Shown: positions 20,128 to 30,401 of the stretch, piece by piece
Position numbering within the stretch: the stretch's first letter is position 1
How the letters are laid out: each line of letters begins with the position of its first letter
From: Epithemia pelagica
Lineage: Eukaryota > Bacillariophyta > Bacillariophyceae > Surirellales > Surirellaceae
NCBI GenBank assembly: GCA_946965045.2
Contig: OX337233.1
Location: 1,426,001 to 1,490,000, forward strand
Length of the DNA stretch: 64,000 nucleotides
Direction: 5' to 3'
Made by a program: the position numbers and the translations under genes
The notes under the pieces: generated by a model
What the model saw: the letters and a program-made list of their open reading frames with translations, nothing else
Databases searched by the model: none
Told to the model about the DNA's origin: nothing

Positions 20128-21640
20128 TCCACATCATTCCCCGCCAAATCTAATTGGGTCCATTCCAACAACTCCTGCTCCTGATTGGCTTCCTCCAAAG
20201 CCGAGAGCCGCCGCTTCATTTGATCCGTCCCATACATGACATCCTGATAAATGGCATCACATAAAATACTGAGTCGGAGCGACCCCTGAAATGGATCTTC
20301 AATGGTGTATCCAATCTGGACGAACCATTCCAATCGTACAACAACAACAACAAGTCAGACGTAGTACCGAGGCACGACAACGATTCTCCGTGTGGCATCC
20401 TTACCTGATAAATCCCATAGAGCAGCCAGGCCGCAAAGCCCATGACGGGACCCGTCAAGAGTCCAAAATCGCCCACGAGCGCAAAGGGAAGTGTAAACAA
20501 CCAGAGCGTCAAGGACCGCAACGAATGGCGGGCATAATTCAAGGGGACGGCCGTTTGGTGGATCCGCTCACATTCTCCCACGGCCTGTGACAATTTGCCA
20601 ATTTGGCTGAGAAACTGTAATCGTTCGCGGCTGGTAAAGGAGCTGGATTCATTGTCGTAGGGCACTTGGGAGGCTTCCAAACTAAGTCGGTCGCAAACCC
20701 ACAGGGGCCGATTGGACGACTGAACACATCGTTCCAAGGCTTTGGGTGGTAACAAACACCACGGCGTGGAGCGACGATCTACCCAATGAAAGTTGCGATG
20801 GTTCTTGCTGCCCTCCTCCTCCTTGTTTGGACCACCAAACATGCCTCGTCGTGATCCGCGTTTGCTTCGCACACCATTGTAGTTGAACCCTCGGAGATCG
20901 GGCAACAACAAACCGTAGGGTTTCTCGACCGCCTTGACATCACTGTGTGGTTGTACATGTTGATGGAGTAAATAGGGAAAGGCGGCCAACAACCTCAAGA
21001 CTCGTTTCAATCGGGGAGTCCCCAATTCTGTGGCGTACAAGACGGCATAGCGACTCAAATTGCGACTTTCGGAATGAATGCGTTCCCAGATTTGGCGCCC
21101 CTCGGCAAACCTTTGATAGGCCGAGTTGGTTCGAAACACCAAGAGCAACCCAAGTGCACTCACGAGAAAGGAATGCGGTCGCGAGGACAAGCACAAGGCA
21201 TGGGCCAACCGAGTCCATCCTTGTACCATGGCGCCCCGATGCACCAACGACACCAAGGTGGACCACGCCACAACCACCAAGACTGGACCCCGGATGGCCC
21301 GCAAAATGGTCGATCGCGGGAGACTCCGAATGTTTTGCAGCCAATCGGAGGCGGCATACCGATGGTCGCTGGGGTTGTAGTACGCAAAGACCCCTCCATT
21401 GTCCAACAGCTGACTGGATTCGTCGTCCGTAAGGGATAACAACGGTTGCCGAGGATGCTTGAGAGTAAACGAATGACCATGCGTTCGACTTTGCCTCGTT
21501 ACGACCGTGTGCGCAAAACCAGCCACTCCGGAGGGAAACACCCCCGTTTCCATTCGGCCGTTGCAAAGGGACAAATCCATTGTGGTGAACGCAGTGAGAA
21601 GCAGGAGATTCCAAGTGCTATGTCGATGGGAACGCTTCAT
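20091..21640 (-). CDS. bestrophin-like chloride channel, probably plastid (VCCN1-type)
   Basis: Exon 1 ends at 20405 and exon 2 runs 20315-20091; the 89-nt GTAAGG...CCAG intron is phase 0 and joins AAWLLYGIYQ to IGYTIEDPFQ, a junction typical of the bestrophin C-terminal part. Start chosen at ATG 21640 (486 residues): MKRSHRHSTWNLLLLTAF is leader-like and GVAGFAHT resembles the ASAFAP plastid cleavage motif; the frame is open up to ATG 21742, and ATG 21646 is also possible. Family features are LVVVAWSTLVSLVHRG, FLVSALGLLLVFRTNSAYQRF with the conserved RTNSAYxRFxEGR signature, WERIHSESRNLSR, and FALVGDFGLLTGPVMGF. Homologues in plants are thylakoid voltage-dependent Cl- channels that tune the proton motive force. 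The extreme C-terminus (DKPHSREVSYVP) is encoded in a duplicated repeat. Confidence 0.85.
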
Positions 21641-22277
21641 GGTCATTCTTGTTCCAGTTTGTTCAGAATCGCGTGCCGAAATGTTGGATGCGTACAAGGG
21701 TTGTTGGTTTGGGCGGATTGTGGACAGTGAATCGGACGACATGGTTCCATCACCTCGGGCGCTCTCTCAATTCCCAATTCCTTCTGTTGTCCCGTTCTCA
21801 GTTCTGTTGCATCTCCATGATCCGTAAAAATTCTCAGCGTCCAGATAAGTCACCTATCGTGACGATTAGCGATATACGTCGCGCCCGTGAGACATGCGAT
21901 TGATCCACACCTGTCCACGTCACGCAGATGCGACTTCGAGATGGTCGCGGAAAACGGAATCCGTCGCCCCCCTCCGCTCCGCCTCGGGGCACACAAGAAC
22001 AGAAGCAGAGGGTCACGCATAAGCCCATTGTTCTCATCGGTCGCTGGTACACCAAAAAGACCCGCCGCACACGCAAGAGACCCTCTATCAAACGAGTCGA
22101 GAAAGAGACACCGAACAAGGCAACTAGATTACAGCCACAGAATATACACGGAGACTTGCCTCTGTGTTCGAAACGAAAAGACAATAGAGCCGAATCCTTT
22201 GGAGTTGGCAAAGGAAGGCGAGGCGTCAATCGTTCGGGAAGAAGCTCATTCCCAAAAGCCGCTCCCAAACTCCTGTC
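21641..22277. other. divergent intergenic region (bestrophin / SAPS)
   Basis: 637 bp shared upstream region. 21641-21742 is an open 5' extension of the bestrophin frame. Only overlapping basic, Arg-rich short ORFs occur, with no domain. Presumed bidirectional promoter and 5' UTRs. Confidence 0.55.
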
Positions 22278-25200
22278 ATGTCCCTGTTGGGAGGAAGTGG
22301 TGCACTGACGGGCGACATTTGGTCGACCGGAGCGTTTTCCTTCGAGTCGCCTCTCAAAGATCTTTTGGACAGTAAGAATTATACACTGGAACAATTGTTG
22401 TCCGAAGATGAATTGCTCCAGGAATTACGCGGTTTGCATCCCATCTTGACCGAGTACTTGTCGTCCGAAGTGGCCTTGACCAAACTGGTGCGGTACATTA
22501 TGCTTCCCCCCTCTCCCCCTCCAAGGACACAAGGAGATGCAGCAGACCACGACGGAGCCGCAGCAGCAACCGCGGATGCCCCAAACTCGGATCAACAAAG
22601 CAATTGGAGTGACGACAAGAACACAACAGCAGCGCAACGATTGAATCGTCAACTTGAAAAACGAAAATCAGGAGATTGCAAAACCTCTCCGGATCCAGAG
22701 TTCCGGCGGATTCGCTTTCCGTACATGGCGTGTGAGATTATATGCTGCGAACTAGACGGAATCATTGCCACATTGGTGGATGGTTTTGTTCGAGAAGAAG
22801 AGGAGGATACGAATGAATCAGCTACTAGTGTGGGAGATGAAACCTCGAGAGCTCGGATATTGGATGTGTTCTTTGGTGTTTTGTACGACACACCTCCTGG
22901 ACAACTCGATGACTACCGGGCTGGATATTTTGAAAAGATTTTATCTCTCTTATTTCGCAAAAAGCCAGTGGAAATGTCCACGTACATTAATTCGGGAGGG
23001 GACCGGGGCCAAAAAAGTCTCATGGAAGCCATGATGAAACACTTGTATTCCAACTCGGTGATGCAGATTCTTCAGCGTCTCTTGTTGCCTCCACGACCCA
23101 AGCCACAACAGGCGGCTGAAGGTGAGGATGAATCCAACAATACGGTTGGCGCCGAAATTGCCGATGGAGACGCCGATGACCAAGCGGTCGGAGGCCAGGA
23201 TATTTTGGCTGGAGAAGAAGAGGATGGAGAAGCAGCCTTTACCTGTGATTGGCCTTCGTCCGGAGGACTGGCGATTGATATGCTTCTTCAACGTCTGATT
23301 AACCCAGATCCCCTTCTCCAGGAGAATGAAGGGACATCTCCCATATTAAAACCTCTCTCCGCGGTAGAGACGGACCAGTCCATGGACGAACAAAGACTTA
23401 ACATGTCCTTGAATGCTTCGGAGGTGCTCATTACCGTGATTCAAAACTCGATGCTGTCCAGTGAAACCATGCTGTACTTGACATCACTGGAACCAATGCA
23501 AAGACTGGTCGTCGCCGCCACATCGCTGCGGGATGAGACTACGTTTCCCCTACATGAATCCTTGGTCACTTCGGCCATGAATGTTGTAGAAAGCGTCATT
23601 TTGCAATTGGGTGGATATGGTGCTGTGGGAACCATGGCAGTTCTCGAACCGGCTCAAGAACAGGAAGTGAATCCAGCTGTTGGTACTTCTACACCCACTG
23701 ATCCAATGGGCGAAGAACCACCAGAGGGCCCCCTATCTTCAAAGCTTTCCTCCGAATCCAATCCTGGCCCGAAACAGCCGCTCATTGCTGATCTCACTGC
23801 TCTTCTCCATGTTCTTCCCGAACTTTTGTATGGATTTTCCAACTTGCTACGACATCCCTCCACCAAAGAATGGACATCGCCTCTTCAGTTCTCGCAGAGC
23901 AATCCAGTGCAACTTCTAGGAACCCCCAGATTGCGTATTGTACGGGTACTGGAAAGTCTAGTGCTATTGGGGGATCCGGTGGTGGATAGTAACCTGGTCC
24001 AGTCAGATTGCTTGGCCATTTGCCTGGATTTATTCTGGGAGTTTCAGTGGTGTTCCATGCTCCATCAGTCGGTCGCCAACTTGCTGGTTCATGTGTTTGA
24101 GGGACAGAGTGAACGTTTGGAAATTCAGGCATATTTCATTTGCCGGTGTAACCTGATTGCAAGATTATTGGATTCCTTTGTTGAAGTGGACGCCAACCAA
24201 ACGGGAGACCACCATGGAGCAGAATTGGATTACGACGGGTCAGGGAATGCCGATACCACTGGACCAAAAGAAGGAGAATCAAACCCCGCCGATGTTCTAC
24301 CTGTTTCGGAAGATGATATTGATGCCGCAATGGAGAAACAGCAAGAAGATGAAGAAAAGGCATCATCAGGAGAAGACGAAGAAAGAAAAAGTGGAACGCC
24401 TTCTCTTGATGCCGTTTCGACAGAAGCTGTCATGGAAACTCCCGATGCTTCATCCATGACCGGGATTGCAGCTCCAGCACAAGCGTTCCGATATGGGTAC
24501 ATGGGTCATGTTATAATTGTAAGTCAGGCATTGGTTCAAGCATGTGCAGGAAGCGAAGCATATAATGGAGACCAAGCCAGCGGTGAAGGTCAACCACATA
24601 TGCAAGAAGGAATGATTTCTGATGGAGAAGAAGTTCCTGAGAATCCCAGGGGAATGGGGTTGGATGGGCCCATAATGATTGCCGATCTTGTCACAAACCA
24701 CGAATTGTTCGACCGGTGGCAAAGCTTTGTGGAGACAACTTTAGCGTCGGAGATCACTGTACAATCGACTCCATTGGGAGGCATGAGTTTCCCACCCTCA
24801 GATCCCCTACAGGCTGCTCGACCCGAAGTACTCGGAGGTCGACGGCCTGGTCTGGCGGATGATGGTGATATCGGTGACGGAGACGGTGCCATGGCTCCAC
24901 TACCTCCTCGTGGAATGCTAACTGCTAGCGATATTAATGACATTGATGAACGTGACTTGGAAGTCGCAGCTTCTATGATGGCGGGCTTAACATTTGGTCG
25001 CCCCTCACAAGATGACGGGGCATCGGTCAATTCGGGAGACTCAGAAAGATCTTACAACTCTGGGGAAACGGCACATTCAGGAGGCTATCTGTTTGATGAC
25101 CCACTGGGACAAGCCGGGGGAAGTCTAGGGATTGAACTCGGCAGGTTGACGCAATATAAAGCGGGGGAAAGTGAGTCTAACCGCAGGAATATGGACGATA

Positions 25201-26003
25201 GCGATGGCGAGGGTGATGAGGATCACAGCTCCTCTGATGAGGAAGAAACTCCAGATCCAGGCAATGAAGACGACGTGCCTGTTATGGACCTGTTTGCTGG
25301 GAACTTTAATTATGCGACTGGGGGCGAACAAGAAAGTCCTGGAGAAGAAGCTGCGTTTGATTTTGCCAACTTTGACAATGTAGCATTTGACAATGGTGGA
25401 GATGCTGAAGACGCATTTGGTGACTTCACGAGCGCTTCTGCTTTCCCGGCAGCTACAATGACCAACGACGCCGAAATGGAAGGCAACGCTGCTATATCAG
25501 ATGCCGATGACATTTTTGGAAGTGGGAGTAATTCGAGCCTGCTGGATGATTTGACAGAGGCTGACACAGAAACCCAACCCGCTAGACCGGAACCGGAATA
25601 CGATGGGGAGGATTACGAGCCGCCTGCTTCGTCGACTGGTGCGGAGATGGTGGTTGTACCAACAGAATCATCACCCGAAGCAGAACAGGAACAAACCAAC
25701 CCGCAGACGGATAAAGAAATGGTTGTCGTCCAGACTTCCGAGTCACCTGCAGAGACCCAACAGCCAGATACGAATCGAACATCCGAAGATACTGGTCCTG
25801 GTGACAAATCCAACGAGATCAGCACCGAGCATTCAAAAGTTGTCGATGACGAGAAATCCCAATCAACAACAATGACTATCGATGATGATGTAGCTGAAGG
25901 ATCATCAGCGGCGACACCAACCGAGGCGGAACTGTCTCCATCAACTTCACCGGACCAAGAAACTGGAGACAATCCGCCAAAAGAAGGGGTTCTAGTATCG
26001 TGA
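22278..26003 (+). CDS. SAPS-domain PP6 phosphatase regulatory subunit
   Basis: A 1,241-residue intronless gene from ATG 22278. It opens with the SAPS (SIT4-associated protein) signature: WSTGAFSFESPLKDLLDSKN, TLEQLLSEDELLQELRGLHP, LTEYLSSEVALTKLVRYI, then RIRFPYMACEIICCELDGI. Helical SAPS repeats continue with FEKILSLLFRKKPVEM, LIADLTALLHVLPEL, RLRIVRVLESLVLL, ALCLDLFWEFQWCSMLH and VANLLVHVFEGQSERL. Known members (yeast SAPs, human PPP6R1-3) bind the PP6/Sit4 catalytic subunit and control cell-cycle and TOR signalling in the cytoplasm. The helical region is interrupted by Asp/Glu-rich loops, and the last 400 residues are acidic and low complexity (repeated DFANFDNVAFDN-type and EMVVVPTES/EMVVVQTSES repeats). 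The terminal 16 codons and 3' flank are duplicated 1,120 bp downstream. Confidence 0.92.
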   Translation: MSLLGGSGALTGDIWSTGAFSFESPLKDLLDSKNYTLEQLLSEDELLQELRGLHPILTEYLSSEVALTKLVRYIMLPPSPPPRTQGDAADHDGAAAATADAPNSDQQSNWSDDKNTTAAQRLNRQLEKRKSGDCKTSPDPEFRRIRFPYMACEIICCELDGIIATLVDGFVREEEEDTNESATSVGDETSRARILDVFFGVLYDTPPGQLDDYRAGYFEKILSLLFRKKPVEMSTYINSGGDRGQKSLMEAMMKHLYSNSVMQILQRLLLPPRPKPQQAAEGEDESNNTVGAEIADGDADDQAVGGQDILAGEEEDGEAAFTCDWPSSGGLAIDMLLQRLINPDPLLQENEGTSPILKPLSAVETDQSMDEQRLNMSLNASEVLITVIQNSMLSSETMLYLTSLEPMQRLVVAATSLRDETTFPLHESLVTSAMNVVESVILQLGGYGAVGTMAVLEPAQEQEVNPAVGTSTPTDPMGEEPPEGPLSSKLSSESNPGPKQPLIADLTALLHVLPELLYGFSNLLRHPSTKEWTSPLQFSQSNPVQLLGTPRLRIVRVLESLVLLGDPVVDSNLVQSDCLAICLDLFWEFQWCSMLHQSVANLLVHVFEGQSERLEIQAYFICRCNLIARLLDSFVEVDANQTGDHHGAELDYDGSGNADTTGPKEGESNPADVLPVSEDDIDAAMEKQQEDEEKASSGEDEERKSGTPSLDAVSTEAVMETPDASSMTGIAAPAQAFRYGYMGHVIIVSQALVQACAGSEAYNGDQASGEGQPHMQEGMISDGEEVPENPRGMGLDGPIMIADLVTNHELFDRWQSFVETTLASEITVQSTPLGGMSFPPSDPLQAARPEVLGGRRPGLADDGDIGDGDGAMAPLPPRGMLTASDINDIDERDLEVAASMMAGLTFGRPSQDDGASVNSGDSERSYNSGETAHSGGYLFDDPLGQAGGSLGIELGRLTQYKAGESESNRRNMDDSDGEGDEDHSSSDEEETPDPGNEDDVPVMDLFAGNFNYATGGEQESPGEEAAFDFANFDNVAFDNGGDAEDAFGDFTSASAFPAATMTNDAEMEGNAAISDADDIFGSGSNSSLLDDLTEADTETQPARPEPEYDGEDYEPPASSTGAEMVVVPTESSPEAEQEQTNPQTDKEMVVVQTSESPAETQQPDTNRTSEDTGPGDKSNEISTEHSKVVDDEKSQSTTMTIDDDVAEGSSAATPTEAELSPSTSPDQETGDNPPKEGVLVS

Positions 26004-26391
26004 ACAAAACCAGTTTTGTTGCATCTTTCAGGTTTCAATACAGCGTAATGGCTTAAAGATTAAAATGTATGTGAATTGAGTGTGATACAGCCTGCGACTG
26101 CAGGAGTTTTTCTTAGTTCGGAATGAGCCGATTGTCTCCTTCCGTTGAAGTCGAGCAGTTCTTCTTTCAATCCGTTTCTTTGCCTTGGCTTTACTCAAAA
26201 ACAGTTTCGGTCATACCTGAAGTGACCCCTAGCTATGTGGTCCAAATGCTAAAGCGGACATAGTTCCGAGTTCCTTGCCGTCGTGTCAAAACCACCCTTG
26301 GAGATGACCGACCGTGGCTTGCTGTGCGTTCGGAGTTCGGGGTCGTCAAAATCGTGTCATTCATTTGGGTGTGGGTGACGGGATTCTTACC
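26004..26391. other. intergenic, SAPS 3' flank
   Basis: 388 bp holding the SAPS 3' UTR and the upstream region of the small gene at 26392. The reading frame of that small gene is open from about 26314 but has no ATG before 26392. No other feature seen. Confidence 0.5.
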
Positions 26392-27123
26392 ATGGATACG
26401 AATACCAATCAGCCCTTTGACAAGTCGTTTGGCAATGAAGACAAGCCAAATGCCAGGGATGATCCAGACTCTGAGGGAACAAGCGAGACGGAGGAGCAAC
26501 CTCAAAAGAAAAAAGCCCGAGGATCATTTCAAGACGATGAGGAGGATTCTTCAGATGAAGATAGTTCCATGGTGAGCAGCCTCCCGAGATCGATAGAGGC
26601 TTCTTCAAATGAAAATAGTTCCATGGTGAGCAGCCTCACGATGAAACCAGTCCTCTTGTCGGGAGAGGCTGGTGCAGAGACTTCCACCGCAAGCAGCGTC
26701 ACGACCACTCCACCGTCCCCTTTTATCCAAGAGGACGACGATTCAACCACCACATCCTCGGAAGCATTCCCTTCAGAGGAGGAACAGGAAGAGCTCAACA
26801 ACCTTGTTCTGGATCTGCTTATTGCAACACGTGCACCTTTCTCGGTGGTTGAACGCCCATCCTTTCACCGACTTATCAATTTTCTTCGTCCAGGTGTCAG
26901 TGCTTGCCTTCCTTCCAGGCAACTTCTGCGCGAAATGTACCAGGAGCGACAAAAGTTTGATGAAATGTGCAAGGAGCGACAAAAGAATGTTGCAGATAGT
27001 AAGCGTGCGGCTAAGGCGTCAAGAACCGGAATGCCATCCAACATGGATACCTCGAGTACAACCGATGGACCTGGCCAAGAAACTAGAGGCAATCCGCGGA
27101 ACGAAGAGGTTTTAACAGCGTGA
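26392..27123 (+). CDS. small ORF with hAT-transposase-like segment and SAPS-derived tail
   Basis: 243 residues from ATG 26392. The N-terminal half is acidic and Ser-rich, with an internal repeat (EDSSMVSSL / ENSSMVSSL, about 60 bp apart at the DNA level). The centre reads LVLDLLIATRAPFSVVERPS then FHRLINFLRPG and LPSRQLLREMY. This is the pattern found N-terminal to the RNase-H core in hAT-family transposases and BED-finger proteins (PFSxVExxxFxxLxxxLxPxYxxPSRxTL). The BED finger and catalytic core are missing, so it cannot be an active transposase. The C-terminal 16 codons are a diverged copy of the SAPS gene end. It may be a domesticated fragment, a chimeric new gene, or a decaying ORF. Expression would decide. 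Confidence 0.5.
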   Translation: MDTNTNQPFDKSFGNEDKPNARDDPDSEGTSETEEQPQKKKARGSFQDDEEDSSDEDSSMVSSLPRSIEASSNENSSMVSSLTMKPVLLSGEAGAETSTASSVTTTPPSPFIQEDDDSTTTSSEAFPSEEEQEELNNLVLDLLIATRAPFSVVERPSFHRLINFLRPGVSACLPSRQLLREMYQERQKFDEMCKERQKNVADSKRAAKASRTGMPSNMDTSSTTDGPGQETRGNPRNEEVLTA

Positions 27124-27578
27124 ACATTACCGATTTGGTTTCAGCGATCAGCTTCCACAATACTGGGTTACAGAAAACCAAGACTATGGTACAAGTATCC
27201 AATCGTGCGACGGCATTAGTGGCATACCTTCAATGTCAATGAGTGGAAGGTAGGTGACTCTAATCTTTCAACAGATTTCTAACCATAGCATGGTTCGTGG
27301 ATGAATGATCCTCCTCCAAGAGTTGAACAACACCTACTGGAGGACCAAAGACACTCCTTTTTTGAGCTTGCAATTTGCCATGGACAAGAAACAGTAGGAG
27401 TAGGAGAATAGCGTTTCCACATAAATAGGTAGGCAGCATAGTCTTTTGATGGGGTTTGTGTCTGTCCGGCGGTACTTCGGACCGATGTCGTCATTCGCCC
27501 TCTTCGCCGCCCCTCAAAAGATTTTCGCCCCCACAAAATCTCATCTCTTGTTAGATTTGTCGACCATACGATTAGACC
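27124..27578. other. intergenic, upstream of mitochondrial EF-G
   Basis: 455 bp. A TAGGAGTA word (27395-27402) lies 184 bp before the EF-G ATG. No gene seen. Confidence 0.55.
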
Positions 27579-30036
27579 ATGGCATCTACTGCAGTACTCC
27601 ATCAAGCAGCAAGACGAACGATACCAGCATGGAGCCGGTTCGCCTTTGCTTCTGCCTCTCCCACTCTTCAGTCATATTTGGAAGGCCAGTCATGGCAGAG
27701 GCGATGGATGAGCGAACAAGCCAAGGCGGCCCATCGAAACATTGGAATCTCGGCTCACATTGATAGGTAGGTGAACTTGACAAAGCTCCATGTCGAGAGG
27801 GGAAACCATACGAGACTGACACTGCTGTTGCGCTTTGTTCCTGTCTTCTCACAGTGGAAAGACCACGCTGACAGAACGAATCCTATTTTATACGGGTCGG
27901 ATCAAATCCATTCACGATGTTCGAGGAAAGGATGGAGTTGGAGCAAAGATGGATAGCATGGATCTAGAGCGTGAAAAGGGCATTACAATTCAGTCTGCTG
28001 CCACATTTTGTCAATGGAAAGATTCCCATATTAACATTATTGGTGAGTGAGTTTGCGGATATCAGAGTTTGTCGACGGGACGACCACGACGACGAGACGA
28101 GCAACAGACAACAACCAAGGCCATGTTCTCAATAGTGCTCTCTTTCAATGTACGGCGAATAATAGACACACCTGGCCACGTGGATTTTACAATCGAAGTC
28201 GAACGCGCACTTCGTGTGCTAGATGGTGGCATCTTGGTACTTTGTGGCGTTTCGGGGGTACAGTCCCAGTCCTTGACGGTGGATCGGCAAATGAAGAGAT
28301 ACAATGTTCCTCGACTAGCCTATGTCAACAAGTTAGATCGACAAGGATCCAATCCGCCCCGTGTTGTTGAGCAACTTCGTAGTCAGCTGAGTCTCAATGC
28401 TGCCATGGTCCAAGTTCCGATTGGGTTGGAGGATGCCTACGAAGGTGTAGTGGACATTATCGAACAGAAAGCGTACCGCTTCGACGGTGCCAAGGGAGAA
28501 ACGGTTGTCGAGAGCGAGGTTCCAGATGACCTTAAAGATCTTGTCGAGGAGAAACGACTTGAGCTGCTGGAGAGACTCTCCGATGCGGATGACGAAATTG
28601 CGGAAATGTTTTTGATGGAAGAAATGCCAGACGTGGAAACGCTCAAAGCTCATATCCGAAAGGCCGTTATTGCCTGTAAGTTTGTTCCAGTCTTTATGGG
28701 CAGTGCGTATAAAAACAAAGGCGTTCAGCCCCTTTTGGATGGCGTCATTGATTACTTACCAGAACCCAAAGAGAAGACCAATTTTGCCCTCGATCAATCC
28801 AAAAATGAAGAACCTGTGGAAGTAACTTGCAAGGATGAAGATCCCTTACTGGCCCTGGCTTTCAAACTCGACGAAACACAGTATGGTCAACTTACCTACA
28901 TGAGAGTGTACCAAGGAAAGTTGAAGAAAGGGAATTTCATCACGAATGTGTCAACCGGGAAGAAGATCAAGCTTGGTCGAATCGTTCGAATGCATTCCGA
29001 TGAGATGGAAGATATCTCGGAAGCAGGATCGGGAGAGGTTGTGGCCATGTTTGGTATTGAATGCAAGTCCATGGACACATTTAGCGATGGTTCATCGGAC
29101 CTTGTAATGAGCAGTATGTTTGTCCCTGATCCTGTCATGTCTCTCTCAGTCAAACCCGCTGATTCCAACAAACAGAACGCTTTTGCCAAAGCTCTAGGAA
29201 AGTTTACCAGGGAGGATCCAACTCTGCGTGTACATGTCGACCCAGACACAAAAGACGCAATCTGGAGTGGTATGGGAGAATTGCATCTCGAAGTGTACAT
29301 TGAACGCATGAATCGCGAATACAATGTGGAGTGCAAAACGGGACCGCCCAAAGTCAACTACAAGGAGACAATTGGTAGCAAACAGAGGTTTGATTGGACT
29401 CACAAAAAGCAGACTGGTGGTTCTGGTCAGTACGCTCGTGTCATTGGATATATTGAGCCACTCACAGAAGAGGAAATCAAGGAGAAAGGAAAGGGCAACA
29501 TTTTCCAGAACGATTGCATCGGAACGAACATTCCACCTCAATTTTACACTTCCTGTGAAAAGGGAATGGGCGATGCCATGAATGAAGGTGCATTGATTGG
29601 GGCACAAGTGGAACGAGTGAAAGTGGTACTGCAGGATGGAGCTAACCATGCTGTCGACTCCAGTGATTTAGCATTCCGAACGTGTATGGCCAACGCCATC
29701 CGTGACGCAATCAAAAAATCGGGTTCTGCTTCAATTTTGGAGCCCATAATGGATGTGGAGGTTCTGGTCCCCTCAGAGTTCCAAGGAGAGGTGGTTTCGG
29801 GACTCACCCGCCGCCAAGGCTTGATTAAAGACAGCGGTGTGAGTGAGGACGGGACTTCATCTCGTGTGGTGGCGTCGGTGCCCTTGGCCAATATGTTCGG
29901 ATATTCGACAGACGTGCGCAGCCAGACCCAAGGGAAAGGAGAGTTTTCGATGGAATACGTGGATCACGCCGGGGTTCCACGGACGACACAAGAGGAACTG
30001 ATCAAAAAGTTCCAAATGAATGAGGAAGCCGCATAG
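27579..30036 (+). CDS. GFM1: mitochondrial elongation factor G (EF-G1 type)
   Basis: Exons 27579-27766, 27855-28042 and 28166-30036 give 748 residues. The 88-nt and 123-nt GT-AG introns split the G1 and G3 motifs exactly: [13 protein letters not shown] and NIIG-like INII joined to DTPGHVDFT (Asp codon split). Further GTPase motifs are [13 protein letters not shown] (G2/switch I) and [12 protein letters not shown] (G4). The order G domain, domain II ([20 protein letters not shown]), III, IV and C-terminal V is complete and the length is that of mitochondrial EF-G1 (about 750). The residue pattern ([20 protein letters not shown]) matches GFM1 rather than bacterial or plastid EF-G. The N-terminus before [10 protein letters not shown] is an amphipathic Arg/Ser-rich presequence. 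It drives ribosome translocation in mitochondrial translation. Confidence 0.95.
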
Positions 30037-30382
30037 TTTCGCTGGGGAATTACTGCTGGACCATTTGTTCATAGTTTGACTTAGCCAATCACTCGTTTAA
30101 TTGAACAGTAGGTGATGGCCATTGTGTAATCGCAGCGTAGAACTCTGGTCGTCTCTTGTAATACGTAAGAATAGTCTTTATACACGACATGGAAAAAATG
30201 GGTAGATGGATTTCCCACCCTAACCATACAATTGATGCTGTATAATTCATGTCGCAGGATTTTGTCGTTCGACAAGGCATGGAAAAAGATGAGCAGACAA
30301 CTCATTGGATTGATTTCGCACACTACATCCGCCCGCGAGGTAAGAGAGAAGTCCTCCTAAATTTATTGAGATACTCTATAGT
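30037..30382. other. convergent intergenic region (EF-G / COG2)
   Basis: 346 bp between two stop codons; presumed overlapping or adjacent 3' UTRs. It contains one copy of a 20-bp sequence (30246-30265) that recurs at the COG2 stop codon (30382-30401). Otherwise empty. Confidence 0.55.
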
Positions 30383-30401
30383 TCATGTCGCAGGATTTTG
30401 T
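30246..30401. repeat. 20-bp direct repeat at the COG2 3' end
   Basis: TTCATGTCGCAGGATTTTGT occurs at 30246-30265 and again at 30382-30401. The second copy contains the COG2 stop codon (minus-strand TGA at 30385-30383) and its last four codons (ending NPAT); the first copy lies 136 bp downstream of it in gene direction. Some weaker similarity flanks both copies. Confidence 0.85.

Larger units (their letters stand above)
25955..27140. repeat. duplicated gene tail: 66-bp copies at 25955-26020 and 27075-27140
   Basis: The two 66-bp segments align without gaps at an offset of 1,120 bp with 51 of 66 bases identical by my count. Both include the last 16 codons, the TGA stop (26001-26003; 27121-27123) and about 17 bases of 3' flank. 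Encoded ends are QETGDNPPKEGVLVS and QETRGNPRNEEVLTA in the same frame. Confidence 0.85.

Noticed and set aside
20216-20404. Unspliced C-terminus of the bestrophin ORF
   Set aside because: Reads through the intron; the spliced exon 20315-20091 restores the conserved IGYTIEDPF block.
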